Shown here piece after piece: positions 1-6,300 of a stretch of DNA of 46,479 bases. Below the pieces are notes generated by a model that worked only from the letters and a program-made list of their open reading frames with translations, did not search any database and was not told the origin of the DNA. The translations under genes were made by a program, and so were the position numbers. The stretch's first letter is position 1, and each line of letters starts with the position of its first letter. The stretch is from Bacillota bacterium (GTDB lineage: Bacteria > Bacillota > Clostridia > Acetivibrionales > DSM-1351), in NCBI GenBank assembly GCA_023426005.1, contig JAFABO010000175.1, forward strand, positions 1 through 46,479, written 5' to 3'.

Positions 1-98
1 CCTCTTGCTTTTAAAAGCCTTCCCAACGATGCCGCTGTAATTCCCTTGCCTAATCCGGAAACCACACCACCAGTTACGAAGATATACTTTACTGACAT
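1..98 (-). CDS. pyrG: CTP synthase, N-terminal fragment
   Basis: Only the first 32 codons lie in the window; the gene runs off the left edge. The start reads [19 protein letters not shown], the amidoligase-domain P-loop that opens CTP synthases, which make CTP from UTP, ATP and glutamine. The ATG at 98 follows an AGAGGAG ribosome site 7 bases upstream. Many Gram-positive pyrG leaders start with a G-run and hold an attenuator just before the gene. I see neither here: the nearest hairpin is more than 200 bases upstream and ends the preceding small gene. Identification is firm from the N-terminus, although most of the protein is unseen. Confidence 0.93.
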
Positions 99-200
99 TG
101 TTTTACTCCTCTCGACATGTTCATACGATACAATATATAGAAATGCAAAAAAATTATATTTTAGGAATATTGAATTATTCCTTGGTGCTCACCTCGTTAT

Positions 201-229
201 ATTTTATATATTGACATACCAAAGGTCAA
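201..229 (-). promoter_or_regulatory. pyrG: Candidate pyrG promoter
   Basis: On the minus strand, TTGACC (229-224) and TAAAAT (206-201) are separated by 17 bases, about 100 bases upstream of the pyrG start. The -35 box lies inside a longer palindrome (206-234). The start point has not been measured. Confidence 0.5.
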
Positions 230-234
230 TATAT
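206..234. repeat. Perfect inverted repeat over the pyrG -35 region
   Basis: ATATATTGAC (206-215) and GTCAATATAT (225-234) are perfect 10-base inverted arms around a 9-base spacer. Each arm contains TTGAC, so either strand offers a -35-like box. This could be a repressor site or simply an AT-rich palindrome. Confidence 0.5.
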
Positions 235-321
235 AAGTCAGATTTATTTTGAGCTAATTTCTCCAAATTTAAATCATTATTTTAAGACAATTTTTATAAA
301 ATTGCAGTGTGCTTCAACATT

Positions 322-348
322 AAAAAAGAGGGGACTATCCCCTCTTTT
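322..348 (-). terminator. Rho-independent terminator after the small ORF
   Basis: A perfect 11-bp stem (324-334 with 338-348) with a 3-base loop is followed on the minus strand by a run of U. It starts at the stop codon of the 25-codon gene. It separates that gene and vanZ from pyrG. Confidence 0.85.
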
Positions 349-424
349 AATCAGCTATTGAAACAAGCTTTTTTCTATATTTGTCTAATGGCAATTCCTT
401 CAAAATAAATAACCAATTTTTCAT
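347..424 (-). CDS. Small 25-residue peptide, unknown function
   Basis: The ORF begins MKNWLFILKELPLDKYRKKL and ends VSIAD. It has its own signals: a promoter-like TTGATG-N18-TATAAT (473-444), a GAGGA ribosome site 7 bases before the ATG, and a strong terminator whose stem begins at the stop codon. That makes a compact unit of about 120 bases. The peptide is amphipathic, with a hydrophobic first half and a lysine-rich second half. I recognise no family. The leader would be only about 13 bases if the start point is at the usual distance. It could instead be a small RNA with a chance ORF. Existence is moderately supported and function is unknown. Confidence 0.5.
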   Translation of the reverse strand: MKNWLFILKELPLDKYRKKLVSIAD

Positions 425-443
425 ATTTTTATCCTCGAAGATT

Positions 444-473
444 ATTATACCTTAAAATATCTCAAAGCATCAA
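444..473 (-). promoter_or_regulatory. Promoter of the small ORF
   Basis: TTGATG (473-468), 18-base spacer, TATAAT (449-444) on the minus strand. It overlaps the stop codon of the VanZ gene and lies about 20 bases before the small ORF. Confidence 0.5.
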
Positions 474-946
474 GTACTTTGTTTATTTAATCGCTTACTA
501 TTTTTACCCAAGCGGCAGCTCTTAATAAGTGTAAAAATTCCTGCTCCCACACAGGCTCCAAAGCTGTCTATCAGCACATCTAAAGGCTGTCCGCTCCTGC
601 CGGCCACAAAAAGCTGGTGGATCTCATCGCTTACAGCATACAGGACACATATGCCAAGTGCTGCGGCAAAGCTTTTCAAACCTTTGGTACCGCTTTGGCA
701 TACCGCATTGAAGGCCAGAACCGCCAGGAGCATATAAGCACTAAAATGTGCTCCCTTCCTGACCAGATGGTTTAAGCTTCCGGGATCCGTTTTTACAAAT
801 TTCTCCAGTGCATTTTGTATCAAACCGGTTATGCCAAGGCTCAGGCCGTTTGAATCCTCGGCCACCTGCGAGGAAAGTCTGAATATTATCAGCATCCAGA
901 GAAAAACCAATATCCATGAAATTGTCACTATAAACTTTTTATTCAT
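470..946 (-). CDS. VanZ-family membrane protein
   Basis: 158 residues with four predicted hydrophobic segments, near residues 8-25, 68-85, 92-110 and 128-145. The VanZ pattern is visible: RLSSQ after the first membrane segment, HLVRKGAHFSAYMLLA, then DEIHQLFVAGRSG and a final helix. VanZ from enterococci raises teicoplanin resistance by an unknown mechanism. Chromosomal homologues are common in clostridia, usually without a known role, so I do not infer resistance. The ATG at 946 has only a weak GGGG ribosome site about 12 bases upstream. The gene stands alone between the toxin-antitoxin locus and the small ORF. Confidence 0.85.
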   Translation of the reverse strand: MNKKFIVTISWILVFLWMLIIFRLSSQVAEDSNGLSLGITGLIQNALEKFVKTDPGSLNHLVRKGAHFSAYMLLAVLAFNAVCQSGTKGLKSFAAALGICVLYAVSDEIHQLFVAGRSGQPLDVLIDSFGACVGAGIFTLIKSCRLGKNSKRLNKQST

Positions 947-965
947 TATGCTATATACCCCGTTA

Positions 966-1003
966 AATAAAAAACATATGATAAAATCATAATGTTTTTT
1001 ATT
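966..1003. repeat. Palindrome at the vanZ transcription start
   Basis: AATAAAAAACAT (966-977) pairs perfectly with ATGTTTTTTATT (992-1003), and the centre ATGAT-AAA-ATCAT extends the pairing. A TATAAT (1006-1001, minus strand) abuts its edge, so it covers the expected start of the vanZ transcript. It could be an operator or a 5' RNA hairpin. Confidence 0.5.
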
Positions 1004-1079
1004 ATAGCATATTTAATTTGATATTTAATAGACTCTGTTGAAACCTGATGTTTCTTTATCAAGTGCATTTTTGAGTATG

Positions 1080-1104
1080 AAAAAGACCTCCCGATAAGAA
1101 GGTC
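1080..1104 (-). terminator. Terminator after the type III toxin gene
   Basis: GACCT (1085-1089) pairs with AGGTC (1100-1104), and U5 follows on the minus strand. It touches the toxin stop codon. Its sequence resembles the terminator in front of the toxin gene. Confidence 0.7.
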
Positions 1105-1642
1105 ATGCATTATTTTCTTGATTTACTTTCTCTATTTGTTTTTCGACTGCATTTATTATAGCTTGTTTATGTAATTTATTTTGTTCAATAGTATTAAGCA
1201 TTTTTTCTATATCAGTACAAAAGTTTGGTCTTTCACCATTTTCATAATTATTTAAATATTCTTGTGCTTCGTTGACTATTCTGCTAATGTTTTTATCAAT
1301 GATTTCTTGAAGTAAAATATTATATTTAGTTTCTTTAAATGTAAACTTGTGACAATAACTAATATCAACAGGGAACATTTTAATATAATGCAGCCCATGA
1401 GCATGATAGGGCTTTGTTGTTGATCTTGGCGGCAGCTTAAAATACGATCCTTTTGTGTTTTTATTAACTTGAATATTTGAACGAAAAGGTAGGGCGAAAG
1501 ATTGGATATTATTTTTATATTTTAACTTCAAAATCAATAAATAAGGTCTATCATTTCCATCTGGCTCTTTTGTCATAATTTCAGTTGGATAATCAAATAG
1601 ATTAGTAAAATCTTCTTTTATTGATACTAATTTTATTCTCAT
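1103..1642 (-). CDS. Type III toxin, ToxN/CptN/TenpN-like endoribonuclease
   Basis: 179 residues from the ATG at 1642, which has an AGGAG site 5 bases upstream. A longer reading from 1684 would begin inside the terminator and is rejected. Type III toxins are RNases held inactive by direct binding of pseudoknot RNA units. The protein shows the expected early beta-strand block: DRPYLLILKL near residue 30, then FALPFRSNI, a basic segment with LPPRSTTKPYH, and a helical lysine-rich C-terminus. The 'PFRSNI' style is nearer my memory of the CptN/TenpN group than of ToxN/AbiQ, but I cannot assign the subfamily. The decisive evidence is the layout: promoter, repeated structured RNA, weak terminator, toxin. 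Such loci often give phage defence by abortive infection; that role here is inference. Confidence 0.82.
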   Translation of the reverse strand: MRIKLVSIKEDFTNLFDYPTEIMTKEPDGNDRPYLLILKLKYKNNIQSFALPFRSNIQVNKNTKGSYFKLPPRSTTKPYHAHGLHYIKMFPVDISYCHKFTFKETKYNILLQEIIDKNISRIVNEAQEYLNNYENGERPNFCTDIEKMLNTIEQNKLHKQAIINAVEKQIEKVNQENNA

Positions 1643-1654
1643 ACTTTCTCCTAT

Positions 1655-1680
1655 GTAAAAAACCTCCCAATAAGGAGGTT
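1655..1680 (-). terminator. Leaky terminator between antitoxin RNA and toxin gene
   Basis: AACCTCC (1661-1667) pairs with GGAGGTT (1674-1680) around a 6-base loop, followed by U6 on the minus strand. In type III systems this terminator sets the excess of antitoxin RNA over toxin mRNA. It lies 13 bases before the toxin start codon. Confidence 0.9.
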
Positions 1681-1682
1681 TC

Positions 1683-1830
1683 ACTTAAAAGTGAGTAATA
1701 TTCTTTAATTCCGTTACTCTCAGAAATTAACTTAAAATTAAGCAATATTCTCAATTTATTGTCTCCGTTGCTTTCGGGGACTGACTTAAAAGTGAGTAAT
1801 ATTCTTTAATTCCGTTACTCTCAGAAATTA
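1683..1830 (-). repeat. Tandem repeat array of the antitoxin RNA
   Basis: Three direct units: 1683-1729 and 1784-1830 are identical over 47 bases, and 1730-1783 is a diverged 54-base copy. A shared 7-base ACTTAAA starts each unit on the plus strand. A partial boundary (ACTTA, 1831-1835) follows the last. Confidence 0.95.
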
Positions 1831-1842
1831 ACTTACATCCTT

Positions 1843-1870
1843 ATTATACCATTTTAAATGAATACGTCAA
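1843..1870 (-). promoter_or_regulatory. Promoter of the type III toxin-antitoxin locus
   Basis: TTGACG (1870-1865), 16-base spacer, consensus TATAAT (1848-1843) on the minus strand. The predicted start near 1836 falls just before the first RNA unit. Confidence 0.85.
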
Positions 1871-1997
1871 CAGAAATATTACCAAATATCAATAACTTAT
1901 TATAATCTATTATACACTAATATTATAAAATTTATATACTAAATTACAACCATTAAATACCAAGTTTAGTTAATCTTAAAGAATTATATGTCCCCTT

Positions 1998-2480
1998 CTA
2001 TTTTTCAAGCATATATTTTTTGTACATTTCTTTAAGTTTTTCAATATCCTCACTTGTAAATTTATCTACCACCATCTTTTGAGCTTTGTCCTTTTCCTCC
2101 TCGGTGAGGCCTCCTGCCAGCATGTCCTTCAATTCCTTTATATCCCCGGTCGAAAGTTTTGACATGACTATTGCGCCCGCTGTCATTTTATCCTGGGCCG
2201 TAATTTTTTTCTTTACTTCATTCAGCTTTTCGGCAGACAATGATTTTTTCTGTCCATTGCCGGCTTTTGCCTTCTCAGAACCGGAGCCCTCTGAAGCGGC
2301 AGAGGATTTCGAGGCATCCCCGTCAATATTTCCCAATTCCGGGCCCATGTCCTCCAGCAGAGCAATACCTTCATTTATGGTCTCATCAACTATTTTATTC
2401 CCGACATAATACAGCCCTGCAAATATGCCCAGAGCTGCTGTCAGCAAAATTACCAGAGTTACCGCAATAATTTTTTTCAT
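1998..2480 (-). CDS. Membrane-anchored helical protein, unknown function
   Basis: 160 residues. Residues 4-27 form one hydrophobic segment that could be a membrane anchor or uncleaved signal. Residues 45-80 are a Ser/Gly/Ala/Lys-rich linker. The rest is charged and helical, with two similar stretches: LSTGDIKELKDML and FTSEDIEKLKEMY. I do not recognise the family. The topology suggests a small extracytoplasmic domain on a flexible tether. The gene follows the exopolysaccharide operon by 84 bases, and a TATAAT (2527-2522) just upstream suggests its own promoter, so membership of that operon is uncertain. Confidence 0.7.
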   Translation of the reverse strand: MKKIIAVTLVILLTAALGIFAGLYYVGNKIVDETINEGIALLEDMGPELGNIDGDASKSSAASEGSGSEKAKAGNGQKKSLSAEKLNEVKKKITAQDKMTAGAIVMSKLSTGDIKELKDMLAGGLTEEEKDKAQKMVVDKFTSEDIEKLKEMYKKYMLEK

Positions 2481-2564
2481 ACTTTACCTTTTTCTTTTTA
2501 TGCGAGATTTAATTTATTAATATTATAGCATATAATTAAGTAATTTATTAGCGTATACCCGGCA

Positions 2565-3233
2565 TTAAAACGCCTTGCTGTCTCCGAACAGTACGGGAAT
2601 GGTCCTCAAAATTATTTTGAGGTCGTACAGGAGGCGTCTTTCACGTATGTATTTCAAGTCCATCCTGCACATGTCCTCAAAACCTATATTGTTTCTTCCG
2701 CTTATCTGCCATAAGCCCGTAAGTCCCGGCTTTACAGACAATCTCAGATTGTGCCAGGTTTCGTACTGCTGTACTTCCTTCTCGATTGGGGGTCTTGGCC
2801 CCACAAAGCTCATATCCCCCTTCAATATGTTTATCAGCTGCGGAAGTTCATCCATACTTGTTTTTCTGATGACCCTGCCAACTCTTGTAACCCTGGGATC
2901 ATTCCTTACTTTAAAAACAAAGCCGCTCACCTGGTTCCTGTCTTCCAGTTCAACTAATTTTGTCTCGGCATCCGCAACCATTGACCTGAATTTGTAGATT
3001 TCAAACACCCGGCCTTTAAAGCCATTCCTTTTCTGCCTGAAAAAAACCGGTCCTCCGGAATCCATCTTAATTAGAGCCGCAACTGTGAGGAAAACCGGTG
3101 AAAGAAGGACGAGCGCCGTAAACGAGACAATAATATCAAAGCTCCTCTTTAAAAGCTCATAATAAAAGGGCACATTATCAAACAATGCCCTTTTCTCAAC
3201 AATATTTTCAATTGCAAACTTATTATTTTTCAT
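2565..3233 (-). CDS. Priming sugar-1-phosphate transferase of exopolysaccharide synthesis
   Basis: 222 residues from the ATG at 3233, which has AAAGGA 9 bases upstream; the longer TTG reading from 3251 lies on that ribosome site. This is a bacterial sugar transferase (PF02397) of the WbaP/WcaJ C-terminal type. It transfers a sugar-1-phosphate from a nucleotide sugar to undecaprenyl phosphate, the first step of repeat-unit assembly. Visible motifs: a hydrophobic re-entrant helix near residues 30-52, FRQKRNGFKG, YKFRSM, DELPQLINILKGDMSFVGPRP and KPGLTGLWQISGRN. There is no large N-terminal membrane domain, so it is the short monotopic form. It is the last polysaccharide gene of the operon, 40 bases after the phosphatase gene. 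Confidence 0.93.
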   Translation of the reverse strand: MKNNKFAIENIVEKRALFDNVPFYYELLKRSFDIIVSFTALVLLSPVFLTVAALIKMDSGGPVFFRQKRNGFKGRVFEIYKFRSMVADAETKLVELEDRNQVSGFVFKVRNDPRVTRVGRVIRKTSMDELPQLINILKGDMSFVGPRPPIEKEVQQYETWHNLRLSVKPGLTGLWQISGRNNIGFEDMCRMDLKYIRERRLLYDLKIILRTIPVLFGDSKAF

Positions 3234-3273
3234 ATTCTGTTTTCCTTTCAAACGGCAGGTCCCGTGCGGGCCG

Positions 3274-4047
3274 CTAGTTTTGAAGCAAAGCCGCGCCGGA
3301 GTTTCTCCAGCTATAAGGCTTACTCATAGTTGGAATAAAAATATTGCCATGGTCTTCCTCCAAAATCTTTTCCGCATTGTTGTGAAACAGCGTAACAGCA
3401 GTCTCCTTGCCGGCCCAGCGCACCACGGTGCTGTAAGCCTCCAGGTACCAGCTTGAATAATCCTCGGCACAGTGCGCATTTGAGGCAACCATATCAACCA
3501 GTCTCATCCGTATGAGCTTCTTTGTGTATTCTCTCACTTTTCTTCCATAGACACCAAGGATGCTGGCAGCATCAACCTGTATATACGAACCTGCCTTAAT
3601 AAGAGAAACAACATTCCCAAAGTTTCTCAACAGACTTCTGTTCCTTTCAATATGTGCAATTACCGGGACGATTTTATGTAAATTCAGCTCACAAACGCTT
3701 TCAATACACTTTTCAGGTGATACCCGGTATGGAAATTCAAAGAGCATTAAGCCTGATTTGTCCAGGCCTGATTTTATCCTGCTGATGAAATGAAAACTTG
3801 CCCCCGCTTCAACATATATTTCATATGCAAGCTTGATATCCACATCATAAGCCTTTGCCCTGTACAGGAGTTCCTGATAATTATTTTCAACCCGCTCAAG
3901 CTCATATACGGTTTCATGGAAATGAGGAGCTGCAATAATTGTCCGTATTCCTATACTATCGGCCTCCTTAAGCATTTCCACCGACTGTTCCAGACTTGAA
4001 GGGCCGTCATCAACACCAAAAATTATATGACTATGCACGTCAATCAT
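3274..4047 (-). CDS. CpsB/YwqE-type protein tyrosine phosphatase (PHP fold)
   Basis: 257 residues if started at the ATG at 4047 (MIDVHSHI). In-frame ATG (4056) and GTG (4068) starts exist, but AAAGGA sits 10 bases before 4047. The PHP-domain metal motifs are present: DVHSH at 3-7, DDGP, APHFHE, HIERN and SNAHC near the end. This family removes phosphate from the CpsD/YwqD BY-kinase and so controls polymer length and export. The partner kinase is encoded at 20433-21140, at the other end of the same operon. In many capsule loci cpsB, cpsC and cpsD are adjacent, so this separation is unusual. Confidence 0.9.
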   Translation of the reverse strand: MIDVHSHIIFGVDDGPSSLEQSVEMLKEADSIGIRTIIAAPHFHETVYELERVENNYQELLYRAKAYDVDIKLAYEIYVEAGASFHFISRIKSGLDKSGLMLFEFPYRVSPEKCIESVCELNLHKIVPVIAHIERNRSLLRNFGNVVSLIKAGSYIQVDAASILGVYGRKVREYTKKLIRMRLVDMVASNAHCAEDYSSWYLEAYSTVVRWAGKETAVTLFHNNAEKILEEDHGNIFIPTMSKPYSWRNSGAALLQN

Positions 4048-4099
4048 TAATACCATATCCTTTCGCACTTATATATGTTAATAGATTTTTACAGAGCAC

Positions 4100-5791
4100 T
4101 TAAGCGCTTACACTGCAGTCTTCAGCCAGCCTGCCATCCTTTAGTTTAAAAATCCGGGAGCAAATACTTAATGCACCCGGCCGGTGGGTTATTACTATAC
4201 AGGTCCTTCCCGGCTGCATATCACGGATACTTTGAAGCACCTTCCTCTCGGAATTTATATCAAGTGAGGAGGTTGCTTCATCTAATATCATAACAGGGCT
4301 CTTTTTCAGTATTGCACGGGCTATGGCAACCCTTTGCGCCTGCCCCTCCGACAATCCCAAACCCTTCTCTCCTATTACGGTAGCCAGCCCTTCCGGCAGC
4401 TCACTTATGAAATCCAGGGCGCAGGAGGCCTGCAGAGCACATTCCATCTGTTCCCTTGTGGCCTCCGGTAAACCTGCCGTCAAATTTTCGGCAATCGTTC
4501 CGCTGAAAAGTGTATTGCCCTGGGGAACATATGACACAAACTCCCGGGCAGCCGGGGAAATGCTTATCCTATGCCCGTTCAAATCCACAAATGCCGCCTC
4601 TCCCGCATCGGGCTTTACCAGTGACAATATCACTCTGATAAAAGTAGTTTTGCCCTCTCCGGAGGGCCCGACCAATCCCACTATCTCCCCGGGATTAATA
4701 CTGACCGATACCTTTTTTAATACGGGTTTACTCCCCTGATAGGAATAAGTGACCTCCTTAAAGACAAGGCCCAACGTGGTGCAGCCCGGCAGCCTTTTTA
4801 CCTCCGCAGCTTCCAGGGGGAGCTCTTCAAGCTCCATAAGCCTGGAAGCTGAGCCTATGGCCGCAATAACCTGCGGCAGTGTGCCCGACAGCCCGATGAA
4901 CGGTCCCTGGACCTGTTGAACCAGCTGTAAAAAAGCAGTTAAGGTCCCAAAGGTAGCAGCCCCGATGCTTAATTTATATACCCCCCAGCAGAAAGCCGAA
5001 AAGTAACCTGCCCAATACCCGAAACCCAGCACCGTTCCTGCAGTTACACTTGTACGGTTCCGCCGGATAACCCAATGCATTCTGTTTGTATGAAGATCAC
5101 TTATTTTCTCAAGGCTTTTATTCTCCATACAAAACGTCTTTATAACCAGAATATTTTCAATTGCCTCCTGAATAAAAGCTTTGTAGGCACTTTCAGTCTC
5201 CTGGACTTTTATATGGATATCCTTCAGCTTCTTACCCAAAACTTTGCTGAAAATGACTGTGACCGGTCCCAGAGCAAACGCTAAAAAGGCCAGGGCAGGT
5301 TCATATACAAGCAATGTGGCAAATGCGGCCGCCAATTGGAATCCCAGCGAGATTATTCCCGGAAGGGTGCTTATTACGCAACCTGCAATATTGCCTACGT
5401 CACTTGACAATCTGGTCAATACATCTCCGCTGTGATATCTGGTCAGATCAAGCCACCGGGTGGAAACCACCCTGCAGAAAAGTTCCTGCCTCATACTGTT
5501 TGACAGCTGTTCCTGGGTCCTGGAGGTTAGCATGGATGTAAAGGCTCTGACAGCCAGGTTTGCAATTACAATTCCTCCAAAAAGTGCGGCAAAGAGCACT
5601 GTTCTTGATAGAATCCCGGCTACGGCAGTATCAATTACATTTTTTGAGAGTATTGCCACCAGGACTCCGCTGAGCGCACTGACAGTATTTAGGAAGATAA
5701 CTAATATTATACTGCCTCTAAAGCTTTTTGACTTTTTCGCAATCCATACGATATAATTCCACAGTTTTTTAAATTCCTTATGTATTCTCAA
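4100..5791 (-). CDS. ABC exporter, fused membrane and ATPase domains (RiPP cassette)
   Basis: 563 residues. The N-terminal half has about six hydrophobic segments (residues 25-290), and the C-terminal ATPase has Walker A GPSGEGKTT, a signature LSEGQAQRVAIARA (LSEGQ in place of LSGGQ), Walker B MILDEATSSLD and the H-loop ITHR. There is no C39 peptidase domain, so leader removal needs another enzyme; the S26 protein upstream is the obvious candidate. The start is a TTG at 5791 with AGGTG 6 bases upstream, and I see no early Met. It lies 17 bases after the S26 gene and is likely the exporter of the modified peptides. A role in polysaccharide export is less likely, because a Wzx flippase is present. 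Confidence 0.88.
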   Translation of the reverse strand: MRIHKEFKKLWNYIVWIAKKSKSFRGSIILVIFLNTVSALSGVLVAILSKNVIDTAVAGILSRTVLFAALFGGIVIANLAVRAFTSMLTSRTQEQLSNSMRQELFCRVVSTRWLDLTRYHSGDVLTRLSSDVGNIAGCVISTLPGIISLGFQLAAAFATLLVYEPALAFLAFALGPVTVIFSKVLGKKLKDIHIKVQETESAYKAFIQEAIENILVIKTFCMENKSLEKISDLHTNRMHWVIRRNRTSVTAGTVLGFGYWAGYFSAFCWGVYKLSIGAATFGTLTAFLQLVQQVQGPFIGLSGTLPQVIAAIGSASRLMELEELPLEAAEVKRLPGCTTLGLVFKEVTYSYQGSKPVLKKVSVSINPGEIVGLVGPSGEGKTTFIRVILSLVKPDAGEAAFVDLNGHRISISPAAREFVSYVPQGNTLFSGTIAENLTAGLPEATREQMECALQASCALDFISELPEGLATVIGEKGLGLSEGQAQRVAIARAILKKSPVMILDEATSSLDINSERKVLQSIRDMQPGRTCIVITHRPGALSICSRIFKLKDGRLAEDCSVSA

Positions 5792-5797
5792 CTTTAC

Positions 5798-5836
5798 ACC
5801 TTCTGCTTTTACCTTCTGCTTTTACCTTCTTTTTTT
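5798..5836. repeat. 13-bp tandem repeat at the S26/ABC gene junction
   Basis: ACCTTCTGCTTTT occurs at 5798-5810 and 5811-5823, followed by a degenerate third copy at 5824-5836. It covers the last codons of the S26 gene and the ribosome-site region of the ABC gene. On the minus strand each unit contains AGAAGGT, like a Shine-Dalgarno core. Confidence 0.85.
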
Positions 5837-6300
5837 ACCCTCTGTTTTATATTTTCTGAAATTCTTATAACCCTGAGAATATAACGGCGGACAGGGATGA
5901 TATTCAGCCAGGCCAATGCTAAAAGCTTCAATACCGGCCGGCCGCAGCTGATATCGCGCCCATTCCGCCTCACATATTCAACTTTTGCCAGCAGTTGTTC
6001 AGGGAATACCGGCCCTTCTACCCAGCTCTGGGCATCGCCTATCATAAAGAAGGCATTAGCTCTCTTCCGCTGTACCCTGTGTAAAACATATTCTCCCGTA
6101 ACCCGCCGCACCAATACTATATCTCCCTTTTCAACGGCCTTGAAGTCCGTTCCTGCAAGCTGGACGCAGTCCTTTTCTTCCCGGAGGAAGGGATACATGC
6201 TCATTCCGGTTACTGTTATCCAGACCTTACTCCCCATCTGAATGAGCTCCTCTATAACTGGGAATATATCTCCGGCCTTGACCTTCAGTGTCTCACACAT
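5809..6300 (-). CDS. S26-family signal peptidase-like protease (RiPP cassette)
   Basis: 163 residues. The catalytic serine is in TGMSMYPFL (SMxP box, near residue 34). The second conserved box reads GDIVLVRR then YVLHRV, so the general base appears to be the histidine of an ER/SipW-like enzyme, not the lysine of ordinary bacterial signal peptidases. FMIGDAQ matches the later GD box. There is no clear N-terminal membrane segment; residues 128-148 are hydrophobic. The ATG at 6300 lies inside the kinase-like gene (16-base overlap), so the two are probably coupled. Its place between the kinase-like gene and the exporter suggests cleavage of the precursor leaders; this is inference. Confidence 0.85.
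   Translation of the reverse strand: MCETLKVKAGDIFPVIEELIQMGSKVWITVTGMSMYPFLREEKDCVQLAGTDFKAVEKGDIVLVRRVTGEYVLHRVQRKRANAFFMIGDAQSWVEGPVFPEQLLAKVEYVRRNGRDISCGRPVLKLLALAWLNIIPVRRYILRVIRISENIKQRVKKEGKSRR

Larger units (their letters stand above)
1655..1836 (-). ncRNA. Type III antitoxin RNA with three pseudoknot units
   Basis: The transcript predicted from the promoter at 1870-1843 consists of three units (1830-1784, 1783-1730, 1729-1683) and a terminator. Units 1 and 3 are identical 47-mers; the middle unit is 54 bases and divergent. Each folds as an H-type pseudoknot. In units 1 and 3, stem 1 is UUAAUUUC with GGAAUUAA, and loop GAGUAA pairs with downstream UUACUC. In the middle unit stem 1 becomes GUCCCC with GGAGAC (one mismatch), and stem 2 becomes AAGCAA with UUGCUU. 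Stem 2 therefore changes at two positions on both sides, and stem 1 is wholly replaced but still pairs. Every unit ends in UUUUAAGU and is preceded by UAAGU or AAGU, a plausible processing site. Confidence 0.87.

Noticed and set aside
99..200. Reiterative-transcription attenuator of pyrG
   Set aside because: There is no G-run at the predicted start and no terminator hairpin close to the gene.
46..252. 68-codon plus-strand frame
   Set aside because: It is antisense to pyrG and its promoter, with no ribosome site.
470..946. Glycopeptide resistance gene
   Set aside because: A VanZ-family protein alone, with no vanHAX partners, is not evidence of resistance.
1643..1684. Longer N-terminus for the toxin
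   Set aside because: It would be encoded by the terminator hairpin and the ribosome site; the ATG at 1642 has AGGAG at the right distance.
1683..1830. CRISPR-like repeats
   Set aside because: Only three units without unique spacers, foldable as pseudoknots, and placed between a promoter and a toxin gene. The type III antitoxin explains them fully.
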